Of a stretch of 64,000 nt of DNA, positions 47,656 through 59,254 are shown in pieces. The position numbers and the translations under genes are program-made. The stretch comes from Myotis daubentonii. Taxonomy: Eukaryota; Chordata; Mammalia; Chiroptera; Vespertilionidae. The notes under the pieces are model-generated. The model was not told where the DNA came from and did no database searches. It was given only the letters and a program-made list of their open reading frames with translations. The DNA lies in NCBI RefSeq assembly GCF_963259705.1, contig NC_081844.1, positions 48,593,501-48,657,500 on the forward strand, written 5' to 3'. The first letter of the stretch is position 1; every line of letters starts with the position of its first letter.

Positions 47656-49397
47656 CTATTTCAACAACATATATATGGAAGCACTGTCCTTTTTGATCCT
47701 AACTACTTGACAATGAAGATTATATTATACTCTTCAGTTTTCAAATCCCTTTGCATACACATGATTTTAAAAAAAAAAAAGGCATTTCTTTTTGCTTAGC
47801 ACCACATTAAACATAGAGTTTCCCTGGGTGGTACCACATCATATATGCAGAGAACTTACTAGTATGTCACTGATAAAGTCTGAAGAAAAAAACAAAACAT
47901 TTGTATAAAATAACTAAAGGTCAAAATATAAAATAATAATAAATAAGTGATACCACTCTTAATCATAATGGCTTTTTGACCTTTGGAAATTTATTTTTTA
48001 AAGTATATCTCAATACATAAATTTGTATGCACGCCTTGTACAAATAGTTATATTTCAAGAATGAGAGAGTCTAAACAAAATGTATGACCAGCACCAGTAT
48101 TTCAGGTTGTGATTTTGATATTAATCTGACATAGCATTAGTAACCATGGTGCACTGGTACATGTAATTTTACAATCTGAATCATGAATTGTTAAATATTT
48201 ACACTCAGAATACTTAAGCTGGTCATAAAGTTAACATTGTGTAAGTAAGTATATGAGCATAATCAATTATGGACAGCCTCTTGAGTAAATTGCTGTTTAG
48301 CAATACACCAACTGCCTCAAAGGCTTATTATTTGTTGTTCTCTTGCTAATACTACTTATAATTCAAAAAATATATTGAACAAAAAGAGGGTAAGAATATG
48401 TTTCAAGGATTAGTATAAGTGCAAAAATGCATTTATCTGTGATGTTAATGTTAGACTGACTACAAAATTGATAGTGTCAGTGTCATAATTAAGCTTTTAC
48501 CTTAAATGAGAACTGAGAAATTTTTAAAAACAAAAAGAAATATATTTTTTAATCATGTGTACATAAAGGGATTTGAAAGCTGAAAAGTTTCATACAAGGT
48601 CCTTTTTTAAAATGCTTATAGATATTAGACTTGAGAAATTAACTATAGTAGATGAATGAAATAACTTTTTTCTAAGAAGGAAGGAACTAAAGTAAGATAT
48701 GATTATGACTTAAGTTCATTGAACGGCAGATGGAGTTATTAGTGAAGGACAAAGATAAAAGATAGGAAATAAAGAGACGAAGTTAGTGGGGTTAACAATC
48801 TGGGAAAACATCAAAGCATCAAAACTGAAAAAGATGAAGAGTCTATTCAAAAATGAATCTATTACACAGATATACTGTGGGTGTTTTATAATCAGAGTAG
48901 TTTCATTTGAACTCTTAAAAAATGAAGAAGACCATGTAGAAAAAATGTGAAGACCTGAGTTGAATGGAAATATGAGAATAGATATATCAGCCTTTAGGTA
49001 TTTAAACAAGGGAGTATAGAATAATTTTAATGCACTGAATTTTAACAAGGTCTTTCTTATAAAACATTTGAAATAGAAATTATACCTATGAAAGGTGACC
49101 TTTTATTCTGATTTCCTTTCATTAATGGTTAATTTGTATAAAGAAATATCAAAAGAAAATGTCTATTTCTTTTGTAGCATACATAGAAAGAATTTTAGAG
49201 AATATATATGTAGCATATAATAGAAAAAGTAAAAGAAACATTTTACTGGGTATTACATTATAAGAGATAAATTTAAATAATAAGTTTAGGAACTAAATTT
49301 ATTATAGTAATATTTTAAAATAACAAAATAGGTATTTTAAATGTGATTAAGTCAATCTATTAATTTAATGAACATCCAGTAAACATATGAAAACATA
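47656..49397. other. AT-rich unique sequence
   Basis: No gene or repeat recognised. The 110-codon minus frame at 48716 is F/L/S-rich with no recognised family. Confidence 0.45.
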
Positions 49398-49409
49398 TGC
49401 CAGCTATTT

Positions 49410-49446
49410 AGGTTTTCTTTACAGAGAGTGGTAGGGAGGGAGAGAG

Positions 49447-49503
<57 letters not shown>

Positions 49504-49652
49504 AAGTGAGAGAGACACATCAATTGGTTGCCTCCCACTGAACAGCATGGGGGATCAAACCTGCAACCAAAGTATGAGCTCTTGACCTGGAATCCAACTG
49601 GAGATCCTTCGGTCCAGGGTGCCATCACTCCACCACTGAGCCAAACTGCATC
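49410..49652 (-). mobile_element. VES SINE with 12-bp target duplication and (AG)n
   Basis: Reversed tail and pyrimidine tract (an AG run of about 50 bp at 49449-49498), a body with GGGATCAAACCTGCAACC, and the reversed head CCACCACTGAGCCAAACTGC. TGCCAGCTATTT is repeated at 49398-49409 and 49653-49664. Confidence 0.93.
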
Positions 49653-49664
49653 TGCCAGCTATTT

Positions 49665-50166
49665 TAATATTTATCAGAAAACACTAAAATGTACATAAAG
49701 TAGGTCTCTATAACAGATTTCAAATGATAAAATATTTCATTTAAACCTAGGCTGTCTGTGTTTGTTAACTAGCTTTAATAAAAGAATGAACTTCCTTGTA
49801 TCTTCTATCAAGGCACCCACCAAAGTTCAAGCTATGCTCCTATTCACACACTGACTGGAAGACAGGAACACTGTCTTTTTTGAGAATTACATTTCAAAGG
49901 GATGGCTCCAGGTCCTTGAGAAAGACAAGTCCCAGGTAATAAAACTGGCAAGAAGCATATATACTACTATTTGTAATACTTTAAGAAAAAAACAAACAAA
50001 TAAACAAAAAAAGTCTTTTCCCAAAGAGGAAAACAAATAATTACACATTTCCTAAGTAAATACTGTAGGAAAAGGGAGGAATGGGACCCCCGTGGTTAGG
50101 TCACCTGTGGTGAGGGGAACAGCAGGGGCCTGGAGGCAGGAAGAAGCTTGTCTAAAGTTTAATCAA
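49665..50166. other. Unassigned sequence
   Basis: Nothing recognised. Confidence 0.4.
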
Positions 50167-50373
50167 GCCCCAGATGGTTTGGCTCAGTGGATAGAGTGTC
50201 GGCCTGTGGACTGAAGGGCCCTGTGTTTGATTCAGGTCAAGGTTGCAGGCTCCATCCCCAGTCAGGGGCTTGCAGGAGGCAGTCAATCAATGATTCTCTC
50301 TCATCATTGGTGTTTCTCTCTCTCTCCTTCTCCCTTCCTCTCTGAAATCAATAAAAAATATATTTTTAAAAAA
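50167..50373 (+). mobile_element. VES SINE
   Basis: The head is GCCCCAGATGGTTTGGCTCA, then AGTGGATAGAGTGTCGGCCT. There is a short internal deletion after GGTCAAGG. The tail is GAAATCAATAAAAAATATAT. No clean target duplication. Confidence 0.93.
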
Positions 50374-51187
50374 GACGAAAGGAATGGCAAGCACTTATTA
50401 AAAAAGAATAAACTTAGCTGTACATGCCTGTGTTATTCTCAATTTTACATTAAAGATGCCCTTATAAACTTATATTCACACATATGCATACACTTTTAAA
50501 ATAAAATCCAAAGGTTTAGTTCTCTAATTAAAATGAGAGAAAGATTTTAGTGGGTATTTTATATATTTCATAATATATATGCAATATAGGGGCATGGATT
50601 TATATAACATCTAACCTTATCTGAAAAATTCTATTATATGACAACTAAATAAAAGCCCTTTTTTTATAAATATATATAAAATCTTAAGACATATAATTTT
50701 AAGTATAATATATAAATTTAAATATACAGACTAAATTTTTATATATATCCTTAAGATTATATATAATACACATTATATTGCATATTACATTATATATACT
50801 AATCTTAAGTTAATAGTAATATAAGAATTACTAGTAATTTAGAGTACAGATTATAGCTTTGTTAAGAATAATCATATGAGTACTAAGATCTATGAAAATC
50901 AGAAGCTATTCTATAAATATTTGGAACCTTTGGTAAGGTAGTAAAATGTTTATAATACCAACCCAGAAACATTTTGACAACTTTTAATATGACATAGATA
51001 TTATAAATATTAGTAATATAAGTTATTTAAAGAGCATTTAAAAATATAAATGGCTCGGCATTTCATTTCAGCATAATATTATTCTAATTTGTAAATTTTC
51101 TTTTATTTCTTAACCTGAAATTTAAAGGAGGTAATGAAAGGGATAGCTAGCTAGTTTAATTAGGCAGGTTTACAAAGTTTTAGGAAT
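50374..51187. other. AT-rich sequence with TA-dense patches
   Basis: Irregular TA-dense DNA at 50560-50800. No gene. Confidence 0.5.
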
Positions 51188-51827
51188 GAGAGGGGTCTAG
51201 GGGCGGAGGAATACATAATGGAGACTTGAAGACGCCAGGGTGTTTATCTTATTTGTACAGAGAGTAGAGAAATGGAATAGGCAAATAGAACTATATCTGG
51301 CCTGGGTAATTCAAGAAAGCCATAAACCAAAAGGCATCTCAGGCCTGAGCAATCAAAGTGACTATAAGTTGGGCCAAAAGTAGCCCTGACCTGAGTAGCT
51401 GGGAGAGCCATAAGGTAAGGCTTCCTCTGCCAACACAACTGGGAGAGCTATCAGATAAATCAAAAGTGACTCCAACCAGCAAGATAAGGGGGACAGAATA
51501 TGGGGCACACCACGTGGGCTTTGAGCTTTGAGAACTAGTTCTATGCAGCAAAACGACCAATAAGAAGGAGTCAGATTAAGACAAAGAACTGCAGCCTATT
51601 TAATGCCTCAAGACAAAGAAAGCAGCGGACACCCTTCTCAGGGGCCCCTCTGTCCGTCCAGGAGGGACAGGGTCTTAGGCTTAGAATTTCGAATTAGGTT
51701 TTAGAGGTAGTGTCTGCTTGCAATAAAGTCTCTGTACTTTTCACCTTTCGTCCGTGGCTTCATTCTTCGAAACCATTGAGATAATAACCCGGGAATTCAG
51801 GACGTTCCGGTTCAATTTTTGTGTTTC
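51188..51827 (+). mobile_element. LTR of an endogenous retrovirus (copy 2, longer)
   Basis: 51464-51827 matches copy 1. The part at about 51188-51463 is LTR U3-like sequence not present in copy 1, so the 5' limit is approximate. The TATA-like CTATTTAATG lies near 51595 and AATAAA at about 51723, with the CTCTGTACTTTTCACC context. It ends near TTCCGGTTCAATTTTTGTGT. Probably a solo LTR; no internal viral genes seen. Confidence 0.75.
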
Positions 51828-52253
51828 AGTAAGGTTTATTAACTATAATTCATGCAAGAAACATGTTAATTACATCTGAATACTTTCATTAATAACATAG
51901 TCAAAATAATTCTTTTTCCCCAATTTTTTCTGGCTCCTAATAGTTTTTTTAAAAAAGTGTATTGCATTGATTTCATGTCTTATTCCCCAATTTTAACACA
52001 GTGTCAACATAAAAATGTCCAAACCTGTAAGAATTTTTATGAGTTTATTTGAGCTTGCCGGGAAGCAAAATCTCAACTGATTAAGAAAATGCTCCAGAAA
52101 ATGGCAGTTTTACCACTTACTTTATACATCAGAATCAAAGGGGAAGAGATAGGGGGTTATATGAAATTGATTGGTGAATGATTAGGAAGGTGGAAGAAAG
52201 CAAAGTGAGGATGGGATTGGATACAAAGTAAAATGATAAACAGATATTTCTTT
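51828..52253. other. Unassigned sequence
   Basis: Nothing recognised. Confidence 0.4.
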
Positions 52254-52600
52254 GTTTTTAAAATTTATCTTCACTTTTGAAATTATTATAGGTGTCCTCC
52301 TTTACTTCCATTGACCCTCTCCACCCCTCTGCTCCCATCCCCTGACCAGGCTTCTTCTTTTTTTTTTTTTTTTAAATTTTTTAAATTGATTTCAGAGAGG
52401 AAGGGGAGGGAGAGAGAGATAGAAACATCAATGATGAGAGAGAATCACTGACCGGCTGCCCCCCACTGGGGATTGAGTCTACAACCAGGGCACGTGCCCA
52501 CGACCAGAATCAAACTCAGGACCCCTCAGTCTGCAGGCCAATGCTCCATCCACTGAGTCAAACCAGCCAGGGCTGACCAGGCTTCTTTTAGATGGGTACA
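52254..52600 (-). mobile_element. Bat L1 3' UTR end (minus), interrupted by VES
   Basis: AAATTATTATAGGTGTCCTC and CTTCCATTGACCCTCTCCAC match the reversed L1 end at 30019 and 35688. The VES at 52357-52573 interrupts it, and a few bases of L1-side sequence resume after it. Confidence 0.65.
52357..52573 (-). mobile_element. VES SINE with 14-bp target duplication
   Basis: Poly(T) and the reversed tail (TTAAATTGATTTCAGAGAGG) lead to the reversed head CCACTGAGTCAAACCAGCCA and GGGC. TGACCAGGCTTCTT is repeated at 52343-52356 and 52574-52587. Confidence 0.95.
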
Positions 52601-52916
52601 GATAGTTAACAGTCAGCAATTAACATAATAATACCAATGAGGGGATTTGTGGTCTCAGCCCTTTAGTGGTGGGTGTGCCCTGAGGGATCAGGAAAAATGG
52701 AAGTTACCTTGACATTTCAAAGACATGTTATCTTAGATGCAAAAAGACAGTAGATAAGCTCAATTAAGGTAAAGATTGACCTTCATCATAGAAGATTCTA
52801 GCTGTTCCACTTCTATGGGAACGTGTGCACAGGTGACCCAGTGCACCTCATTTAGATATACCAATACAGATGTCAAAGGGTACTTTATTATTTAGGCCGA
52901 GCTTAAACCAAAACTA

Positions 52917-53520
52917 AGAAGAAAGGAGACACAGGAGACAAACAGAATGTAAGAATCACAGAGGTTTATTTACCAGAGAGCTGATGGGTTTCAGTCCTTG
53001 GCAGGCCACCCGGAGACACTTGCTGACAGAGACACACAGAGGTTGTCAGATACGCAGCTGCAGGTGGTCAGTCTCTTGACAGGAAGAGAGGCCTCTAACA
53101 ATCTGGGCTCAGGAGCAGAGCAGGAACGGCAGTTTCCAGGAGGGTAAGGAGGCCGTCTCGTCTGTGGAGGGCAGACAGGCGTCTGGCCGCTGGTGTGAGG
53201 GTCCTTCTTTTATACCCGAAGGATGGGCTTCTTCAGTGTCTCATATCAGTGTGCTCCGGTGGTGCCTTCTGGACTTATCGGGATACACACGCAGGGGGTT
53301 ACAAGATACTTATCAGGAGTGCGCACACAGGGAGCTACACAGTACTTATCAGGAGTGCACACACAGGGGGCTACAAAGTTCTTATCAGGGTCACACACAC
53401 ATAAGTTAAGTTTCACTTCTAAGTAAAGTTAAAATTCACTCTAATACAAAATGGAGTTTGCTTATGCTAACTTATACTAACTAAACTTATTACTATAACA
53501 CTAGCTAGGACATGACTACC
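52917..53520 (-). mobile_element. Probable LTR of an endogenous retrovirus (minus)
   Basis: GAGGTTTATTTACC (53 kb side) reads as an AAATAAACC poly(A) signal on the minus strand. CTTTTATACCC at 53208 reads as a GGGTATAAAAG TATA box. The U3 side has three ~37-bp tandem units (53285-53395). The ends are not defined. Frames on the plus strand through the units are artefacts. Confidence 0.6.
53285..53395. repeat. Three ~37-bp tandem units in the LTR U3
   Basis: Units contain ACACACAGGGGGCTACAAAG with TACTTATCAGGAGTG between them. Such U3 repeats often carry enhancer sites; that role is inference. Confidence 0.85.
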
Positions 53521-53855
53521 TGATATAAACTGCTTTTAGTTAAAAAGTTTTAAATATAGACCATTCTGTGTAGTTACTTTAGGTCTCTGAGTGTGTAATG
53601 CTGCCATGCAGGCCTCCCCTGGGCTTAACAGGTTTGGTATGTGGCCCCTTTTCATCCACATTGGCAAAGATGAAGGGGCAAGGTAAGTGAACGTCTTTCT
53701 AGTGAATATGAAGGTAGCTTCTATAGGCAACATTGTTAACATTATTAAAAGTCATATTCTATGTTTATACCACAAATTACTGCTGTTGTATTGAATTAAA
53801 AAAAAAACACACCATTATTTGGTAAAGTCAAAATTCTCATTTATATAAAATGTCA

Positions 53856-53879
53856 TGCCCCGATGCATGACATTTGTGC

Positions 53880-53922
<43 letters not shown>

Positions 53923-54290
53923 TGGGGGGGTCCTTCAGCCCAGCCTCTGCTCTCTTGTAGTCAAGGACCCCTTGGGGGATGTCCAACTGCTGGCTTAGGC
54001 CCGCTCCCTGTGGAACAGGCCTAAGTGGAACAGGCCTAAGCTGGCAGTCAGACATCCCCTGAGGGCTCCTTAGCTCTGCTGCAGAGGTGGGAGAGGCTCC
54101 CACCACTGCCACTGTGCTCACCAGCTATGAGCCCAGTTTCTGGCTGAGTGGCATTCCCCCTGTGGGAGTGCACTGACCACCAGGGGTAGGTCCTGCATTG
54201 AGCATCTGCCCCTGGTGGTCAGTGCACATCATAGCGACCAGTCATTCTGCCATTGGATCGATTTGCATATTAGGGTTTTATTATATAGGA
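53856..54290 (-). mobile_element. HeliBat-type Helitron (A type) with (GT)n in its 3' end
   Basis: The 5' end is TTTTATTATATAGGA at 54290. The interior is A type (CTGGCTTAGGCCCGC, CTGGCAGTCAGACATCC, motif pair at 54174-54190 and 54206-54221). The 3' end is damaged: CATTTGTGCACTG is followed by about 20 GT units (53881-53921), and CTAG is lost. Confidence 0.85.
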
Positions 54291-54544
54291 TTCTTAAAAA
54301 GGCAAAACAAACCAACCTATATCAAGAAAAACTGGATAAATGAATGCCAAGGTTCTGAGATTTAGGCAACAGTTGGCTAGATGGAGTCATAAGAAAATAT
54401 TTGGAATAAAGAAATTTTCTATATGTTGATTATATCAGTATATACATTTCTAAAAGCTTCTTAAGTGGTTCACTAAAAATGGGTGCAGTTTACTATATAT
54501 AAATAAACCAATGGCACAAATAAAATAGAGTGATATGAATTGTT

Positions 54545-54850
54545 AACTTCTCGAGATTCTACTTAGCATATTGACTGGCTTATTTTACTTAGCATAATAC
54601 TCTCAAGGTCCCTCCATGATATCTCAAAGTTAAGAGATCCTTCTTTTTTACTGCTGCATAGTATTCCATGGCATTGATGTACCCCAAATTTTTTATCCAC
54701 TCATCTATTGATGGGCACTTGGGCTGAATCCAGATCTTAGCTATTGTAAATTGCAAAGCTATGAACTTAGGGATGCATATATTCTTTCTGATTAGTGTTT
54801 TGGGTTTTCTAGACACATGCCTAGAAGTGGGTTCACTGGGTCAAATGTAA
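54545..54850 (-). mobile_element. L1 ORF2 3' end (minus)
   Basis: CTGCTGCATAGTATTCCATG, ATCCACTCATCTATTGATGG and TGCCTAGAAGTGGGTTCACT are antisense L1 landmarks. The 75-codon minus frame is an ORF2 fragment (NAMEYYAAVKKKD), so this is one conserved piece of an otherwise broken gene. Confidence 0.88.
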
Positions 54851-55011
54851 CACCCATAATATCCAGGGCATAAGGTAATAGATAATCAAGTATAAAATCT
54901 TTATATGTAGTTTCTAAAATGTGCATATGACTTAACAGTATATATTAAAAATAGGTATACTCATTGAAATTCTTCTAGAAATTTAAAGAAAAGATTAAAT
55001 TATGCTTGTTA

Positions 55012-55102
55012 GCCTTAGCAGTTTTGGCTCAGTGGATAGAGCATCAGCCTGGGGACTGAAAGGTCCCAGGTTCGATTCTGGTCAAGGGCACATACCTGGG
55101 CA
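55012..55102 (+). mobile_element. VES SINE fragment (5' half only)
   Basis: GCCTTAGCAGTTTTGGCTCA, AGTGGATAGAGC and GGTTCGATTCTGGTCAAGGG are present. The CT-rich region and tail are missing. A GATA-like simple repeat follows at 55125-55155. Confidence 0.88.
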
Positions 55103-55286
55103 GTGCACATACTCTAAATGGTAAGATAGATAGGTAGATAAATAGATAAATTTATACATGCAAGCATACATTTGTTCATACATACGTAGGATATATATAT
55201 AAAGAATATATCTACTTGTATTCACACACATAATGTTCTTTACAGACACTAAAATGGTTTAAATTCAATTAAAATGTATACATTAT

Positions 55287-55508
55287 GCCCTAGCTGGTTT
55301 GGATAGTGGATAGAGCATTGGGCTTGGGACCGAAGGGTCCCGTTTTCAATTCTGGTCAAGGGCACATGCCCGGGTTGCGGGCTCAATCCCCAGTAGGGGG
55401 TGTGCAGGATGCAGCCGATCAATTATTCTCTCTCACCATTGATGTTTCTATTTCTCTATTTCCCTCTCCCTTCCTCTCTAAAATCAATAGAAGTATATTT
55501 TTTTTAAA
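55287..55508 (+). mobile_element. VES SINE
   Basis: GCCCTAGCTGGTTTGGATAG (four-base loss of the CTCA region), body with CAATCCCCAGTAGGGG, tail AAAATCAATAGAAGTATAT. No clear target duplication. Confidence 0.93.
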
Positions 55509-55511
55509 AAG

Positions 55512-55890
55512 GAATACAGTTTTCTGGGTACCATTTCCAAGGATTCTGATTTATTTGTTCTGGCCTGTGCCACAGGAGTTTGTTTTATTTTTACTTATTT
55601 ATGTTAATATGATTTCAACTCCAGAGACACATTTCAAGAACAATTGTAGAATGTTTGTCAGTTTGGATATGTCTAATGTTTCCTCATGAATAAATCCAGT
55701 TTATTCATTTTATTTGGGCAGAAATATCACAAACATGAAGTAGTTTATTTATTGCTTTTGAATTGCATTTTATTAGGTGCTATGCAAATTCTATGGTCCA
55801 ATTACTGGTTATGTAAACGTTGTAAGCCAGACTTTAGCCGTGGCTGCCAGTTTTCTCTACTGTAAAATCATCCATTTTCCCTTTGTAATT
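55512..55890. other. Unassigned sequence
   Basis: Nothing recognised. Confidence 0.4.
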
Positions 55891-55907
55891 AATAATTGTT
55901 TTATGGG

Positions 55908-56177
55908 GCCCTAGCTGGTTTGGCTTAGTGGATAGAGAGTGTTGGCCTGTGGACCAAGGGTCCCAGGTTTGATTCTGGTCAAGGGCACATACCTCAGTTG
56001 CAGGTTCCTCCCCAGCCCTGGTTGGGCACGTGCAGGAGTCAACCAATCGATGTGTTCCGCTCACATCAATGTTTCTCTCTGTCTTTTCTCCTCTCTTCCA
56101 CTCTCCCTAAAAATCAATGGAAAAATATCCTCCAGTGAGGATTAACAATGACAAAATAATAATAAAAATTAATAATA
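55908..56177 (+). mobile_element. VES SINE, palindromic-tail subfamily, 17-bp target duplication
   Basis: The head is GCCCTAGCTGGTTTGGCTTA and the tail AAATCAATGGAAAAATATCC, with the palindrome ATCCTCCAGTGAGGAT at 56127-56142 and an A-rich end. Flanking AATAATTGTTTTATGGG (55891-55907) and AATAATTATTTTATGGG (56178-56194) differ at one base. Confidence 0.95.
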
Positions 56178-56349
56178 AATAATTATTTTATGGGAAATAC
56201 ACATTGAGATTATGTAAATAGACCATTTTTGTTAAATTATTTTTAGCATTTATTATTTATTTTTATCAGTATCAATTGTATTCGATGAGATATAATCTAT
56301 TATGTTTAACTGTCCCATATTTGGCCAATGAGAGACACTTATATCTGTC

Positions 56350-56435
56350 TTCCAGATATGTTACAGAGACCATTTGTGGCCTACAGAGCCTAAAGCATTT
56401 AACCTCTGCCCCTTTGCAAAAGTTGTCTAGCCCTG
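56350..56435 (-). mobile_element. Old hAT-type element, end fragment
   Basis: TTACAGAGACCATTTGTGGC, CTACAGAGCCTAAAGCATTT and CCCTTTGCAAAAGTTGTCTA with CCCTG is the opposite orientation of the family at 34535-34748. The last ~38 bp belongs to the inverted duplication below. Confidence 0.65.
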
Positions 56436-56511
56436 CCATTAATCACTTGGATTTTTTTTTCAGGTGTTTGAGATGCAACATTGACAACTTCATGTTAAGT
56501 CTATCAGGACT
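56398..56511 (+). repeat. Inverted duplication, left arm
   Basis: This 114-bp arm is repeated in inverted orientation at 57045-57159 with only three or four differences by eye. It spans the end of the hAT fragment and about 75 bp of flank. Confidence 0.93.
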
Positions 56512-57044
56512 CCAAATTCATCTAGTGTTTATACCCAGTTCTGTTTGTATATAGTTAGAATTAGCAGCTTTGGCAATAATAAAAAAAAAAGGCAATTGTA
56601 GAAGATGTGAGTTCAAAATAGTATGCTACTTCAGAGGGCTTACATGTAGCAAATAGCTCTACATATAAGTACATTTTTCACCTAAATGAATAACTAAGAT
56701 AAAAAAGACACATAAGGTTAGCCATTATTTTTATAGATTTCCAAAGCTTTCATTGTTCCTACTAAGTTACAAACTTTTTTTTCCTGGCTCCTTGCTGATT
56801 TTCTGAGATCTTAATGAACCAATTAGTTTGTCTTGCATGCAATCAAATAATCCTAATAAAAAATAATTCCTTAGACATCTGTGCTTATACTTGGACTTAA
56901 AATTAGAGCATTCTAAGGAGCTATGATGCTCAGTAAGCTAACACTCCAGTGTCAGAGCATGAAGTTTAAAGTTTTTGTGTTTGTCTTACTGACTAGGGGA
57001 ACATAGTAATAATCTATGTTGGATATTTTCTCCATGTTAAGTCC

Positions 57045-57159
57045 AGTCCTGATAGACTTAACATGAAGTTGTCAATGTTGCATCTCAAACACCTGAAAAA
57101 AAAAAATCAAGTGATTAATGGCAGCGCTAGACAACTTTTGCAAAGGGGCAGCGGTTAAA
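57045..57159 (-). repeat. Inverted duplication, right arm
   Basis: The reverse complement reads TTTAACCGCTGCCCCTTTGC through AAGTCTATCAGGACT, matching the left arm. The next bases on either side differ from the source. A short palindrome, CATGTTAAGTC/GACTTAACATG (57033-57065), lies at its inner edge. Confidence 0.93.
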
Positions 57160-59250
57160 AAGTATCTGTCATGGACATTTATACATTTTTTATTGAAGTA
57201 CAATGAAAGAGATGACATGAAATATAGTAAATTCAAAAAATGTAAAGGTATTATTATTTGTAGCAATTGGTAGCAAATAAAAAAGGTGTTTGTGTGGAGG
57301 ACAAGGAAGACATGTTCACTTTTTTTTTTACTTTTTTCTGTATATCATAAAGGACGGGAGTCCTAAAACTGAATCATCTTGGCCGGAGCTCACAGAGTTT
57401 AAGCTGAAAGCTCCCATCCTCACCATTTGTAGTACACACCATCAATCCTCCGTAAGCACAGGCTTCTTACCCATCACTGAGATCACTGCCTTTTATCTTT
57501 GGACTGTCATTTTTAAAACCCAAAGTGAAAGACCATTTCTTACATTTTAGTCTTCATAAACTTTGAACTTGGGCAGAAGACATTTCAGCCTTGAAGTTCC
57601 AAGTGGTCTGAGAGTCAACACATAATAAACTATATAACAAAAAGTGCTGTTTTATGAGTTTAAAGGTATTTACTTGCCTTTGATATAAATTGTGAATTGG
57701 TTCTTCCTTGGGACATATATTACAAAATAAGTATATGGATTTTTTTTTTTTTTTGAGGAGAGACATAAGGGAAATTATAGAAGTCTAGATTTTGAAATCA
57801 TGAAATTATAAAGATGTTTAATCCATATCACTAGTTTTACTGTACATATTAAATAGTTTGTATCATCTGGATTAAAATATTAGTGTTAGAATGTTGTCTA
57901 AAGGGCCATAAAGTCAATCTATTGAAAAATTTTAATAGTTATTATTTGAAATGTGTGAAGTTTCCATGGAAAGAAAAATAATTTAAAAATAATAATATAT
58001 TAATGCCACTGAATTTTTAAAAACTTACTATTACTTTCACCTAAAAGTAACTACTGCAAAAATAATCCCATTAGTGTAGTTGTATTATACAGAATAATTT
58101 GCCAATGAAGCTAATCGTAAACATATTTGTAGTTTATAATATCATAATGAAAGAATATAGTATCTGGAAACATGGAAAACCAAACTCCATCCCTATTTTT
58201 GGCTTAATGTAATTAAACAGCTTATTTGACTATGAAGAGTTAAAATATTATACAATGTGAACTCGTGTTCATAATCACAAGATACCTTTGCAGATATTTA
58301 TTAGCTTTATTCCTAAGAGTAAGATCCTATTATTCCAATCTCGGCTTTGCCATGCCCTAGTTAAGAGTTAAATTATACAATTTTACAAAATCTTAGTCTT
58401 TCTATTGATAGAAACGTTCTATGTCTAAGGATCAATTTTGGCGCATGTTGGTAGAAGTAAAAAGTATTGTGAAGTGGAGAAACTCGGACAGATGGACCCT
58501 GTTTTTTGATACATGTTATGGAAAGGTAGAGACATCTATAAAATACTGGTGAGAATCTTGGGCTTGATCTTATGTAGGCCCAAATCTCACTGTTATTTGA
58601 GGTATGAGAGCACATGAATATAAAAGTGATAATAAATAACATACAAGGCACCTTCTTAGATTATATAGTCCCTTTCTTCCTAAGTGATCAAAGCATTTCA
58701 AAGCCTTCATACTATTTAATACAAATTGAAATTCACACAGAGAGTGTAAAGGATCTAGGGAGTGTTTAAAAATCCACAGTGACTGAATTATAAGCAAAAT
58801 GGTTCTAGAACATCAATCTCCTACTCTTGAATTTCTGATCAGGCTACATTTTAATAAAATATCTTGATTCTTGGCATTGTGAAAGGTCCTTGGATAAACT
58901 TCTTTAAGAGTCCTGCCTGCCGGTTCTTCTTCCATTATTTTAACAAGTTTAATTACCATTTCAACTGATTATTTAAAACATATGTATAAATTAAGTAGCT
59001 GTGTATGAATGTATAATACTTTATTTAATAGGAATATTATTTCTTTTGAAGATGCAGTGGGAAAAAAAAGCAATGTAAAATTATGACTGGGTCTATGCTG
59101 GTAAATAATAAAACCTGGAATATTTTGTTCTTAATAGATATTTTCACTTTTGGTTAAAACATCATATTTTATATAAAAGTTATATTAACTTTTACATAAA
59201 TGTTGACACTAATATTCTAAAGAAAAAATTCTATAATTTATGAGGAGATA
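57160..59250. other. AT-rich unique sequence
   Basis: No gene was seen. Frames at 57290, 58373 and 58570 lack any family signature. Confidence 0.45.
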
Positions 59251-59254
59251 TTTT

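Noticed and set aside
31326..51827. One large provirus between the two LTRs
   Set aside because: The 20 kb between them is unrelated older repeats and unique DNA; no retroviral genes were seen.
54589..54816. 75-codon minus-strand frame as a gene
   Set aside because: It is a fragment of L1 ORF2 near its C terminus.
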